From contig JAWLBB010000001.1 of the NCBI GenBank assembly GCA_041395105.1, forward strand, positions 1,453,501 through 1,517,500: DNA of 64,000 nucleotides, given 5' to 3'. Source of the stretch: Opitutaceae bacterium (GTDB lineage: Bacteria; Verrucomicrobiota; Verrucomicrobiia; Opitutales; Opitutaceae). The notes beneath the pieces were generated by a model. That model saw nothing but the letters and a program-made list of their open reading frames with translations. It ran no database searches and was not told where the DNA came from. The position numbers and the translations under genes were made by a program. Positions 46,551 to 54,839 of the stretch are shown one piece after another; the stretch's first letter is position 1; every line of letters starts with the position of its first letter.

Positions 46551-48317
46551 ATGAAGCTCTGGACCCAAACTCTCATTCCCACTCTCAAGGAAAGCCCGGC
46601 CGAGGCCGAGATCACTTCCCACAAGCTGCTCATGCGGGCCGCCCTGGTGCGAAAGCTGGGAGGGGGCCTTTATACCTTCCTGCCGCTCGGTCTGCGGGTC
46701 CTGGAGAAGGTCAAGCAGATCTGCCGGGAGGAGATGGAGGCGGCCGGGGGGATCGAGATCCTCATGCCGGCGGTGCACCCCGCCGAGTTCTGGGAAAAGG
46801 GACCCCGCTGGAATGCCGTCCGGGAAGTCATGTTCAGCGTCTCCAGCGCCGGGAAGGGCGCCCGTGCCCCGGCCGAGCCCCAGTACGTTCTGGGCCCCAC
46901 CCACGAGGAGGTCGTCACCCCGCTGATGGCCGGCGAGGTGTCCTCCTACCGTGACCTGCCGCGGAACCTGTTTCAGATCCAGACCAAGTTCCGCAACGAG
47001 ATCCGTCCCCGCTTCGGCCTGATGCGGGCCAAGGAGTTCGTCATGAAGGACGGCTACAGCTTTGACGTGGATGACGATGCGGCGACCGTCAGTTATCACA
47101 AGATGGTCGAGGCCTATCGTCGCTTCTTCAGCCGGTGCGGACTGCATTTCATTGCCGTCGAAGCCGACACCGGGGTGATGGGGGGTAGTTTCTCCCATGA
47201 ATTCATGGTTCCCGCCGACATTGGTGATGATGATGTCGTCTATTGTGATTCGAGCGGCTACGCCGCCAATCGGGAGAAGGCGACCAGTGGGATCGTGCCG
47301 GGGGATCTTCCGGAAGCGGCTCCGGCCGGCCCGATCGAAGAGTTTGCCACTCCTGGGGTGACCACCATCGCGGGCCTGGAAGCACAACCCTATGGGGTGA
47401 AGGCGGAGGACCAGTTCAAGACCCTGGTTTTCATCGGCGACGGCAAGCCGTTCGCGGTGGTTTTGCGCGGGAGTGACGAATTGGAGGAGGCCAAACTCGG
47501 TGCTCTCGGCTTCGAGGTCTGGCGGGCGGCCACGGCCGAGGAGATCGAGCCGGTCATGGGCGCGCGCCCGGGCAGCCTGGGTGTGGTCCGGGGAACGATC
47601 CGCAACCGTGGCGCTCTGGCGGGGGTCTTTGCCGATCACGCGGTCAAGCTGGTCGGCAACGGGGTGACCGGGGCCAACCGCGAGGGATTTCACGTGCGCA
47701 ATGTCAATGTGAGCCGGGATCTGGATCTGGATCGTTTCGGCGATTTCCGCCGGGTTCGGGCGGGTGAACCGTGCCCGCTTTCCGGCGAGCCCCTGGAGAT
47801 CCGGCGGGCCATCGAGGTCGGCCATGTCTTCAAGCTGGGCACCAAGTACAGCGAGCGTTTCGGGGCCGTTTACACGGATGCGGAGAAGCAGAGCAGGCTG
47901 ATGGTGATGGGGTGTTACGGTATCGGGATCAGCCGGACCCTGCAGTCGATCATCGAGCAGGGCAATGACGGTGACGGGATCATCTGGCCCTGGTCGGTCG
48001 CACCCTACCAGGTGCTCATCACCCTCCTGGATCCGAAATCGGAGGAGGCCCATGGGATCGCCATGATCCTGGCCGCCGCGGCGGAGAAAGCCGGCGCCGA
48101 TGTCCTGGTCGATGACCGGGACGAGCGCCCGGGCGTCAAGTTCAAGGACGCGGACCTGATCGGCATCCCGCTGCGGATCACGGTCGGCGCCCGGGGACTG
48201 AAGGAAGGAGTCGTCGAATTTAAGTGGCGCGCCGAGAAGGACGTGAAGAAAATCGGCGTCACCGAGGCGGCCGCGCATCTGGCGGCCGAGGTCGCGCGGG
48301 CATCAAGTGATGGGTGA
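46551..48317 (+). CDS. proS: Prolyl-tRNA synthetase (bacterial type with editing insertion)
   Basis: ProS charges tRNA-Pro. From ATG 46551 it has 588 residues, near the length of E. coli ProS. Class II motifs are present: motif 1 around GGGLYTFLPLGLRVLEKVK, motif 2 with QIQTKFRNEIRPRFGLMRAKEFVMKD, and motif 3 in MGCYGIGISRTLQSII. A YbaK-like editing insertion lies at about residues 225-380 (FKTLVFIGDGKPFAVVLRGS, GTIRNRGALAGVFADHAVK). The C-terminal anticodon domain begins PYQVLITLLDPKS. The longer upstream frame runs through repeat R5 and was rejected. The gene is followed by clpS on the same strand. Confidence 0.96.
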   Translation: MKLWTQTLIPTLKESPAEAEITSHKLLMRAALVRKLGGGLYTFLPLGLRVLEKVKQICREEMEAAGGIEILMPAVHPAEFWEKGPRWNAVREVMFSVSSAGKGARAPAEPQYVLGPTHEEVVTPLMAGEVSSYRDLPRNLFQIQTKFRNEIRPRFGLMRAKEFVMKDGYSFDVDDDAATVSYHKMVEAYRRFFSRCGLHFIAVEADTGVMGGSFSHEFMVPADIGDDDVVYCDSSGYAANREKATSGIVPGDLPEAAPAGPIEEFATPGVTTIAGLEAQPYGVKAEDQFKTLVFIGDGKPFAVVLRGSDELEEAKLGALGFEVWRAATAEEIEPVMGARPGSLGVVRGTIRNRGALAGVFADHAVKLVGNGVTGANREGFHVRNVNVSRDLDLDRFGDFRRVRAGEPCPLSGEPLEIRRAIEVGHVFKLGTKYSERFGAVYTDAEKQSRLMVMGCYGIGISRTLQSIIEQGNDGDGIIWPWSVAPYQVLITLLDPKSEEAHGIAMILAAAAEKAGADVLVDDRDERPGVKFKDADLIGIPLRITVGARGLKEGVVEFKWRAEKDVKKIGVTEAAAHLAAEVARASSDG

Positions 48318-48360
48318 CGTGGGCGAACGAGAGTGGGATGGGTTGAGCCCGTCGCAGGAA

Positions 48361-48479
48361 TGTGGCGACGCCGCCGGGCCGGCGTGTGGTCTGTTTCCGG
48401 GGCACTTCGACGCAGCGAAGTGGCTACACATGGATTCTTCGAACGGGTTGATGGATCGAGGCATAAAGCCTCTCCTACA
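48361..48479. repeat. R2 and R3 repeat copies upstream of clpS
   Basis: An R2-like unit at 48361-48428 (GACGCCGCCGGGCCGGCGT, then CACTTCGACGCAGCGAAGTG, a perfect hairpin) is followed by an R3 unit at 48455-48479. Both fall inside a frame open upstream of clpS, which argues that this extension is not protein-coding. Confidence 0.65.
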
Positions 48480-48588
48480 GATTCGAGACAGGCGGACCAT
48501 CGTCGTCCACCGTCCACTGTCCTCCGTCGACCGTCCTCCCTCCACTGCCCAAGCGGCCACTCCGGCGGCGACGCCGGAGATAAAGACG

Positions 48589-48846
48589 GTGGAGAAGACC
48601 GCCCTCGCCAGTGTCTGGAAGGTGGTGGTCCTGAACGATCCCGTCAACCTGATGTCCTATGTCGTGCTGGTCTTCAAGAAGGTCTTCGGATTCAATGACA
48701 CCAAGGCGCGCAAGCACATGCTGGAAGTTCATGAGCAGGGGCGTTCGGTCGTCTGGTCGGGCCCGCGGGAACGCGCGGAAACCTATGTCTACACCCTTCA
48801 GGAATGGCATCTTTCCGCCATCCTCGAACAGGATGAACGCCATTGA
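48589..48846 (+). CDS. clpS: ATP-dependent Clp protease adaptor ClpS
   Basis: ClpS hands N-degron substrates to a Clp AAA+ unfoldase. The core VVVLNDPVNLMSYVVLVFKK, then ARKHMLEVHEQGRSVVWSGP, is a clear ClpS match, with the N-degron pocket residues (LNDPVN, MSYV, the two His of KHMLEVH) present. The start is uncertain. GTG 48589 has GGAG eight bases upstream and gives 85 aa. The frame is open back to 48307, but that part contains repeats R2 and R3 and tandem CCGTCCAC-like DNA. ATG 48451 is another option. It overlaps the next gene by 14 bases. Confidence 0.9.
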   Translation: MEKTALASVWKVVVLNDPVNLMSYVVLVFKKVFGFNDTKARKHMLEVHEQGRSVVWSGPRERAETYVYTLQEWHLSAILEQDERH

Positions 48847-49285
48847 ACTGAAGCTGAACCAGGCGGTGGTTGCGCCGCTCCTCGACTTCATTGCGCCGGT
48901 CCTGAAGCGTCTCGAGCATGAAGCGGCCATCGCCCTTCCGCTGGCCGAGGAGGACGAGGAACTGGCGGAGATCTGGTGTCATGGATTGATTCATACACAG
49001 ATCGACGACTGCCGGCACCTGATGGGGATTTTCGGTGATGATTTCCGGGATTCGGGATTGGTGGTCATCGATATCGCCGAGGTGGACCGCGTCCTTCGGG
49101 CGGCTTCGGCCATCCGGCTGAAGGTGCGCGAGGTGCTTCTCACCCATATTCCCGATTCCGCCCTGGAAGGCGCGGACTTCGACTTCGAGTCATTGCCGGA
49201 ACCCGACAAGACCGGCTTTGAGGTCTACCTCTTCTTCGCCACCTTCCAGGAAGTCATCATCCGGCATCTGGATGAGGGCAGGTAG
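48833..49285 (+). CDS. Small acidic helical protein coupled to clpS (DUF2017-like?)
   Basis: A 150-residue protein whose ATG at 48833 lies within the last codons of clpS. It looks helical and acidic: PLLDFIAPVLKRLEHEAAIA, AEEDEELAEIWCHGLIHTQI and VDRVLRAASAIRLKVREVLL. In Actinobacteria a protein named DUF2017 regularly follows ClpS, and the general character here (helical, about 150-200 residues, leucine-rich) is similar. I could not confirm the family by motif. The overlap strongly suggests shared expression with clpS and perhaps a role in N-degron proteolysis. Confidence 0.8.
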   Translation: MNAIELKLNQAVVAPLLDFIAPVLKRLEHEAAIALPLAEEDEELAEIWCHGLIHTQIDDCRHLMGIFGDDFRDSGLVVIDIAEVDRVLRAASAIRLKVREVLLTHIPDSALEGADFDFESLPEPDKTGFEVYLFFATFQEVIIRHLDEGR

Positions 49286-49479
49286 GGTGGGGGAGAGCGA
49301 GCAGAGCTCGCGAAGATGGCAGATGGGAGGGGGCTGGGCGGGGACAGGCCGAAGATGAAAGACCGCGGCGAAAGCACCAGGAATTCGGTAAGCACTTACG
49401 TTATTTTTTTGGACGAAGACGCAGAACTTTCTTCACAGGTGGATCTCAAAGGCCAATCATACCTTCGGGTGTGGAATGA

Positions 49480-49995
49480 ATGATGGAAAAGGTCCCCTGC
49501 ACATTCTGCGGCCTTCCGGTCCGGGTAAAGGGACACACGGCTGATCAGCCGGTTTTCTGCTGCTCGGGCTGTGCCCTGGCGGCCCAGATCCCGTTGGGCA
49601 ATGGAGACCTGCCTGTGTCGCGTCAGCTGGTGATATCCCTCGGGGTCGCCTTTGCCTTCTTCAACCAATTCCTTTTCTGGGCCCTGGCCGTGGCCTTACG
49701 CGGGGAGCAGCGGGCGGAACTCGCCTTTCGTTTTGACGTGCTTGCCGTCGTGGCGGGTGGAGTGGTCCTGGCCGCCGGACTGGTGTTGCTGGCGAAAGCC
49801 CCGGTTCGCCGCTGGGGTGATTGGCTGGGCCTGGTGATCGCACTGGGTTTGCTGGGGGTTGGCATCCGGCTGTCGGCGTCGGTCAGCTTCGCGCGCGGTG
49901 TGATCTGGATCCTGGGAGCGAATGCCGTTCTTCTGGGATTCCTCGGCCGGGGATGGGTGAAGCGATTTCTGCGGCGAGGTGGACGAAGCCGGTGA
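49480..49995 (+). CDS. Membrane protein with a CcoI-type metal-binding N-terminal motif
   Basis: The 171-residue protein begins MMEKVPCTFCGLPVRVKG and continues QPVFCCSGCALAAQI. The C-x-x-C-G-L-P...F-C-C-x-G-C pattern is the N-terminal metal-binding module normally attached to CcoI/FixI-type copper-exporting P-type ATPases. Here no ATPase follows; instead there are four predicted membrane helices (about residues 48-70, 85-105, 112-130, 137-155) and a basic tail. It may deliver or sense copper at the membrane, for example in cytochrome oxidase maturation, but no ccoN or ccoS gene is in the window. ATG 49483 is an alternative start. Confidence 0.75.
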   Translation: MMEKVPCTFCGLPVRVKGHTADQPVFCCSGCALAAQIPLGNGDLPVSRQLVISLGVAFAFFNQFLFWALAVALRGEQRAELAFRFDVLAVVAGGVVLAAGLVLLAKAPVRRWGDWLGLVIALGLLGVGIRLSASVSFARGVIWILGANAVLLGFLGRGWVKRFLRRGGRSR

Positions 49996-50222
49996 TCGCG
50001 GAAGGCCGGGAGTCAGATTGATTCACGAAGAGGCGCGGGAGAGACACAAAGAAGGGAAGAAGGGAAGACGGGTGCTTCGGGGGTTTTACAGGAGGGAACA
50101 GCGGGAACCGGAGGCGCTGCTTCGGGGTGGCTATTCTGATGTGATGGATGCTTCGGATTGGGATTCAACTCGAAGGTAACCCTTCGACAGGCTCAGGGCA
50201 GGCGAAGTGAAGGAGTGGCTAT

Positions 50223-50294
50223 TTGAACTCGAAGGTAACGAAGGAACGAAGGCCTCCTGCTCTTAGAGCCATACAGCTCGGAGAGCCGCGGCTT
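50223..50294. repeat. 72-bp repeat, copy 1 (copy 2 at 62339-62410)
   Basis: The block starts TTGAACTCGAAGGTAACGAA and ends with CGCGGCTT. It matches 62339-62410, 12 kb away, at 69 of 72 positions. Both copies are between genes. Such high identity suggests recent spread or gene conversion. Confidence 0.85.
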
Positions 50295-50800
50295 GAGGCG
50301 CCCTTGCTTCGCCGGGCCTGGCCCAGTCAGGCACGATCGCCGGAGCCCAGGAAGGGCCGAAAGCGCGTTGCGGGTTTAGGGCTTTTTATGGCGGGTTTTG
50401 TGGGGATTTCCCCTCCCTTAGCGCGATCGTTCATTCAGATTTGACGGGGCTTTGCCGATAGGTAGGGTTAAGGCGCACCCTGCAGTGTTCGAGGTGTCTG
50501 ATAACCGCTCTTTGCCTACTTTTCTTTACAGGGGGCTGTCCCTCTGGCGTCGATGTTATGCCGTTCATCGGAAAACTGAAGCGCCGGAGAATGTCCCCAC
50601 CTTAGCTTAAAATGGATAAGAGCCATTTGACATACGGCACAACGTGGGGTGCGCTTTTTTTTCTAGGACAGTCTCCTGGGCCGCGATGCGGCGGAGTTCC
50701 GGCTTTCTGGGATCTGAACTCGAAGGTAACGAGGGAACGAAGGTGTCGGACGCGAGGGTAGGCATGTGGGTTTTTGCCCGAATCGGGGATGGGTTTCTCG

Positions 50801-51007
50801 TGTAGGAGAGGCTTTATGCCTCGATCCGATGGTTGATCGAGGCGTAAAGCCTCTCCTACAGATTTGGTTGTGGATGGGCATGGGTTCTGGCGGATCGAGG
50901 CGTAAAGCCCCGCCTACAGATTTGGCTGTGGATGGGCAGGGGTTCTGGCGGATCGAGGCGTAAAGCCCCTCCTACAGATTTGGCTGTGGATGGGCATGGG
51001 TTCTGGC
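50801..51007. repeat. R3 inverted pair followed by tandem 58-bp units
   Basis: 50801-50825 and 50836-50860 are inverted R3 copies with 24 of 25 matches. From 50858 a unit of 58 bases starting ACAGATTTGG repeats at 50916 and 50974, each holding another R3 core (50894-50918, 50952-50976) and the text TGGATGGGCA-GGGTTCTGGCG. The last unit is partial. Confidence 0.85.
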
Positions 51008-51083
51008 GTCGTTCTGCCATCTTCGCGGGCTCGGCTCGCTTTAGGATTGAGCCGGACCGTGGGGCGACCATGGTTTCGGTGAT

Positions 51084-51428
51084 ATGAAGCTTCAGATCTA
51101 CCAGCTGCTCCACGTTTTCAGCGTCCTCCTGTTGACCGGATTGACCTTCTTTGCCTTTGCGTCTCCCCGGCCGGAGCAGAAGCGGTTGATGATGATCATG
51201 ACCGGAATCCTCAGCCTGATCATTCTGGTGTCGGGCTTCGGAATGATCTCCGTTGTCTACCAGAATCACTTTCTCGGCTGGATGATCGTCAAGATGGTCT
51301 GCTGGCTTGGACTGGCCGCACTCGGGGGCATGGTCTACCGCCGTCCGCAGAAGGCTCCGCTCTTTCTCGGGATCACCACCGTGCTGATCCTGATCGCGGT
51401 CGTGATGGTCTATTTCAAGCCGTTCTGA
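51084..51428 (+). CDS. Small four-helix membrane protein
   Basis: A 114-residue hydrophobic protein with four predicted membrane helices: about 6-27 (QLLHVFSVLLLTGLTFFAF), 35-57 (MMIMTGILSLIILVSGFGMI), 63-85 (FLGWMIVKMVCWLGLAALGG) and 91-111 (APLFLGITTVLILIAVVMVY). Conserved-looking features are the His at residue 10 and GWMIVK between helices 2 and 3. This resembles SirB2- or CopD-like four-helix proteins, but no family can be fixed. It stands alone and is convergent with the pyrophosphatase gene. Confidence 0.75.
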   Translation: MKLQIYQLLHVFSVLLLTGLTFFAFASPRPEQKRLMMIMTGILSLIILVSGFGMISVVYQNHFLGWMIVKMVCWLGLAALGGMVYRRPQKAPLFLGITTVLILIAVVMVYFKPF

Positions 51429-51459
51429 GCGACTGCATGGTTCCGGCATAGGTAGGATT

Positions 51460-51557
51460 GAACTACCAAGGTGACGAAGGTGACAAAGGTCGAGAATCCG
51501 AGATTTCGCATAAGTCTGTTCCGAATTCCTTATTCGCCTTCGGCACCTTGGTAGTTC
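51460..51557. repeat. Inverted repeat between convergent genes
   Basis: GAACTACCAAGGTGACGAAG (51460 on) and CTTCGGCACCTTGGTAGTTC (ending 51557) are 21-base arms with 20 matches around a 56-base loop. It lies in the 151-bp gap between two convergent genes and may terminate transcription from both sides. The arm text is kin to the AACTCGAAGGTAACGAAGG repeats elsewhere. Confidence 0.65.
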
Positions 51558-51579
51558 TGCTCAACCCAGAGCTCGCATT

Positions 51580-53283
51580 TCATCCGACCAGGAGTCCGTC
51601 GGTGCTCATGGTCTTGAGCATGCTGGTGAGGAAGGGGATGAGCTGCTTCTTGCGGCTGACGATGCCCGGCAGGTCGAAGATGTCGTCGTGTTCGACGTTG
51701 GGGTAGGGAATGCGCTCGATCAGGACCGGCTCGCCCTTAACCAGGAGAAGGGAATTCTGGGTGTTGATATCCGTTACCAGGAGGGCGGCGAAGAGAAGGT
51801 CTTCTGATTCGCGCAAAGCCTCGAGGGCGTCGCCGAGGTCCCGGGCGTGGTTCCAGAAATTGGCGAAGCCCAATTCCTCGACCTGGGAGACGGCGAAGCG
51901 GGCGCTCTCTTCATCGTAAAGCTTGAAGTCGGAGCGGACGACTTTGTCGGCGCTGAGGCCGAGAATGACGGATCCGCTGGAGAAGATGAGATTGGCGAGG
52001 TCGTCGGCCGCAACCCCAGCGATCTCCTCGAGCCAGCGCAACAGGATGCCGTCCTTCGGAGTCGAGGTGGGGCTGTTCAGGTTGAGGGTGTCGGCGATGA
52101 TTCCCCCCATCATGATCCCGGCGATGTCGGCACCCGGATTATGGCCGTCGCGGCGGAAGAGGTCGGCCACAATGGTGCAGGTGGAGCCGACCGGTTCGTT
52201 GATGAAGAGGATGGGCTGCTGGGTGGTGAGGGGGGCGAGTCGGTGATGGTCGATGATCTCGGCGATGCCGACCTGGTCGGCGCCGGGGACGGCCTGGTTC
52301 AGCTCGTTGTGATCGACAAGGATGAGCCGGGGGCGGGTTGGCTCGAGGAGATTGGTCTTGGTGAAGAGTCCGATCAGGCGGCGGTCGTCGTCGGTCACCA
52401 TGTAGGCGGGCTGGCTGTTGGTGGCGACCCGTCGGCGGACCTCGGAGAGCTTCTCGTCCGCGCTGAAGGTCAGGCAGTCCTTCTCGACGATCTGGGAGAC
52501 GGTGGAGGCGGTCCGGATGATCCATGCGGTGGTGGCGGAATCGTAGGGGCTGACCACGAGACTGACGCCCTTGTCGCGAGCCTGTTGGATGACCTCCTCA
52601 TCGATTTCCAGATTGCCGGTGATGACGAGCAGACGGACGCCGATCTGGATCGAGCGCTGCTGGATGTCCCAGCGGTCGCCGACCACGATGATGGACTGAT
52701 TGTGCGGGATATCCTCGGCCTGGGAGAAGCGCCCGAAGGAGCGGATGTCCATGGCCCCGATCTTGACGTAGAGGTCCTCGATGGCGTCGCCGTCCTCAAG
52801 ATGGAGGACCCTGGCCTTGAGGGCCCGGACCACGGCGGGGAGGCTGGTCGAAACATGGCGCATCTCGCGTGGTTCCCGGATCTTCGGGGTGAAGTAGCCG
52901 CCGAGTTGGAAGACGGAAATGAAACCTTGCAGGACATTGTCGTCGTCGACCACGGGCAGGGCCCGCAGGTTGTGGGCTTCGATGAGTTCGAGGGCTTCGG
53001 CGCAGGTGGTTTCCCCGGAGATCTTCACCACATCGCGGACCATGATGTCGTCGACCCGGGGGATGACATCGCCCACGTATTGGGGCAGGGGCTGATTGAA
53101 GCGGGAGAGAATGGTATCGATCCGGGCGTTGCTGTTGCCGCAGCGGGCGGCGACGCAGGAGCTGTCACCGGTCAGCCGCTTCAGGTGGGCGTAGGCGATG
53201 GCGGAGCAGATCGAATCGGCATCGGGGTTGCGGTGCCCGATGACGTAGGTGGTGTCCGGGGAAGTTGAGGGAATGGCGTTCAC
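51580..53283 (-). CDS. Manganese-dependent inorganic pyrophosphatase with CBS and DRTGG domains
   Basis: A 567-residue family II pyrophosphatase of the regulated type. The DHH domain starts TYVIGHRNPDADSICSAIAY; after an insertion it resumes with LILVDHNELNQ and EIIDHHRLAPL, then the DHHA2 domain (TPKDGILLRWLEEIAGV, SRKKQLIPFLTSML). The insertion, about residues 70-300, holds a CBS motif (DIMVRDVVKISGETTCAEAL, ALPVVDDDNVLQGFISV), a DRTGG-type domain (IIVVGDRWDIQQRSIQIGVR) and a second CBS. These bind adenine nucleotides and set activity in known homologues. The enzyme removes pyrophosphate made in biosynthesis. No close gene partner. Confidence 0.92.
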   Translation of the reverse strand: MNAIPSTSPDTTYVIGHRNPDADSICSAIAYAHLKRLTGDSSCVAARCGNSNARIDTILSRFNQPLPQYVGDVIPRVDDIMVRDVVKISGETTCAEALELIEAHNLRALPVVDDDNVLQGFISVFQLGGYFTPKIREPREMRHVSTSLPAVVRALKARVLHLEDGDAIEDLYVKIGAMDIRSFGRFSQAEDIPHNQSIIVVGDRWDIQQRSIQIGVRLLVITGNLEIDEEVIQQARDKGVSLVVSPYDSATTAWIIRTASTVSQIVEKDCLTFSADEKLSEVRRRVATNSQPAYMVTDDDRRLIGLFTKTNLLEPTRPRLILVDHNELNQAVPGADQVGIAEIIDHHRLAPLTTQQPILFINEPVGSTCTIVADLFRRDGHNPGADIAGIMMGGIIADTLNLNSPTSTPKDGILLRWLEEIAGVAADDLANLIFSSGSVILGLSADKVVRSDFKLYDEESARFAVSQVEELGFANFWNHARDLGDALEALRESEDLLFAALLVTDINTQNSLLLVKGEPVLIERIPYPNVEHDDIFDLPGIVSRKKQLIPFLTSMLKTMSTDGLLVG

Positions 53284-53367
53284 GGTTGGGTCGTAGGGTT
53301 TCTGTAGGTAACGGAGACCCAGCCGGAGAATTCAGCAACTCCATTGCATGACAACCCGGAAAAGAAA

Positions 53368-53394
53368 AAAGCCCGGCTGGATGAGCCGGGCTTT
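53368..53394 (-). terminator. Rho-independent terminator of the prepilin gene
   Basis: AAAGCCCGGCT, a GGATG loop and AGCCGGGCTTT form a perfect 11-bp stem. On the minus strand it is followed by TTTTTTCTTT. It lies 25 bases after the stop of the leftward prepilin gene. Confidence 0.9.
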
Positions 53395-53419
53395 GGGAGA
53401 AAGGGAATGGGACCGGGGA

Positions 53420-54193
53420 TCAACCTCCGGCGGGGCCGTAGACTTGCCCGTCGCCTTGATCCAAGGCTTTGCCGTTATTGACGGCATCAATGACATCCTG
53501 GATGTTGCTGGTTGCCACGCCGGACGAAGGAATGACGAGGCGATCGACCACGTTGCGGTAGAAAGCGACATTGCCGCCCATAAAGACAATGTGGCCGCCT
53601 TCGGAATTGTAAATTGCATTGGCGTCCGACCAGAGTCCAGTGGCCAGTAATCCGCGGGTCCATGCGATAGGTGTAGTGGAAGGGTGACTGCTCACATTGA
53701 GACCCAGCATGACGGCAAACGAGAGATCCTTGCCGTCGAAGGCAGCATTGATCTGGGGTGGAACCGGATCACCTGTATCCGGATCTGTCGTTGCACCTTG
53801 GAAGATCGACGAGGGAAGCAATGGCAGATTGGTGGAATTATCGCTCCCGCTGACCCAGACCGCGGCATCGTTCAGCGAAGCGTTGGTGGCCAGAGCCGCC
53901 GCGTAGTAGTGCAGCGTCATTGCGGTACCTCCAGAAGGACCGTTGAGAACTCGACCCGCTTCAATAACGTAGGTCTGTCCCGGCAGTTTATCGTTATTCT
54001 CATTCGCAAAGATCAAAGCGCCCTGGCCGATCTGGCGGAGGTTGCTGGCGTCGACGGTGCGGCGGGCGGTTTCACGGACCTTGCCAACGGTGGGGATAAG
54101 GATGGCGGCGAGGATGCCGATGATGGCGACGACAGTGAGAAGCTCGATGAGCGTAAAGCCGGCGCGCTTCTTATGGAAGGTTTTTGCGATCAT
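53420..54193 (-). CDS. Prepilin-type N-terminal cleavage/methylation protein
   Basis: A 257-residue pseudopilin. [20 protein letters not shown] starts the protein, with the peptidase site after the Gly and Glu five residues on; the helix [21 protein letters not shown] follows. The body has [19 protein letters not shown], typical of the prepilins with a C-terminal DUF1559-like domain common in Planctomycetes and Verrucomicrobiota, and ends with [20 protein letters not shown], where such proteins carry the H-x-x-G-xx-N-V-x-F signature. ATG 54193 gives the usual short leader. It stands alone with its own terminator, apart from the five-gene cassette, and is probably a surface or pseudopilus subunit. 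Confidence 0.88.
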   Translation of the reverse strand: MIAKTFHKKRAGFTLIELLTVVAIIGILAAILIPTVGKVRETARRTVDASNLRQIGQGALIFANENNDKLPGQTYVIEAGRVLNGPSGGTAMTLHYYAAALATNASLNDAAVWVSGSDNSTNLPLLPSSIFQGATTDPDTGDPVPPQINAAFDGKDLSFAVMLGLNVSSHPSTTPIAWTRGLLATGLWSDANAIYNSEGGHIVFMGGNVAFYRNVVDRLVIPSSGVATSNIQDVIDAVNNGKALDQGDGQVYGPAGG

Positions 54194-54839
54194 AGAGTTA
54201 GGGGACAGGAGGAACGGCGGATGTGACGGCGATTTTGGGTTCTTCAGAGTTGGCTGGTCTGAACCCATTCAAGTATACAATCGGTAGGGGTGACAAGGCC
54301 TATGAGTTTCGTGTTCCACCGAACGCCTTATGGGGGAATCCCCGATGGGTGTAGGGAATGGGCGAATGAAGTCGCTCCCGACCTCATTTGATGAGCCGGG
54401 ACAGGTTTGCGACGAAGATGGAAGATGGAAGGTGCGAGATCGGGTGTTGGGACGGGGGTAAGGGGGAAGTCGAAGGTCGAAGGTCGAAAGTCAAAGGGGG
54501 ATGTCGGAGGGCGGAGGTCAGAGGGCGGGGTTAGGGGAAGTGGTTTCAGGGAAAACACGAGGAAGCGAAGAAGGCAAGACGGATGCTTCGGGGTTTTCAC
54601 AAGAGGGAACAGAGGGAACGGAGAGTGCTGTGCTGGGGGATTGGGTCCCTCATCCCTTGCCGGGCCAACGATTTCCCGGAACGCCCCAAGAGACTGGGGC
54701 GGCTACAACCGGACTCTGGCTTCCCTGTCTCGGCCTTCAGCGTGCAGCGCCTTCTCTGTTTCCTGGTGTTTTTCCCGTTTCCGTAACCCCCGAAAGCCTG
54801 CTTTACACCGACGAACGGGTTTCACAATCTGGCCGGCTT
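54194..54839. other. Intergenic region with low-complexity and repeat DNA
   Basis: No gene is supported here; an open frame from 54501 reads into the aminotransferase but is made of repeat-derived residues. It holds the heptamer run GTCGAAGGTCGAAGGTCGAA at 54469-54496, text similar to 50060-50125 at 54560-54620, and an R4 hairpin at 54679-54707. The prepilin promoter should lie near 54200-54300. Confidence 0.5.

Larger units (their letters stand above)
49996..51083. other. Repeat-dense intergenic region with no clear gene
   Basis: More than 1 kb without credible coding. It holds TTCGGGGGTTTTACAGGAGG (50074 on), similar to 54586-54615, and the first copy of a 72-bp repeat (50223-50294). It also has a related GAACTCGAAGGTAACG start near 50716 and an R3 inverted pair with tandem 58-bp units. 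The stretch 50460-50670 is unlike the rest, with TGTCCCCACCTTAGCTTAAA, and may be a gene or element remnant, but nothing could be identified. Confidence 0.5.

Noticed and set aside
48307..48588. 94-residue N-terminal extension of ClpS
   Set aside because: The stretch contains dispersed repeats R2 and R3 and low-complexity DNA found elsewhere between genes, so it is probably not translated.
50460..50670. Insertion-sequence or gene remnant
   Set aside because: The base pattern differs from its surroundings, but no transposase residues or terminal repeats could be recognised.
54501..54839. N-terminal extension of the aminotransferase
   Set aside because: It covers an R4 hairpin and repeat text; the family begins at MKVYLDG (54840).
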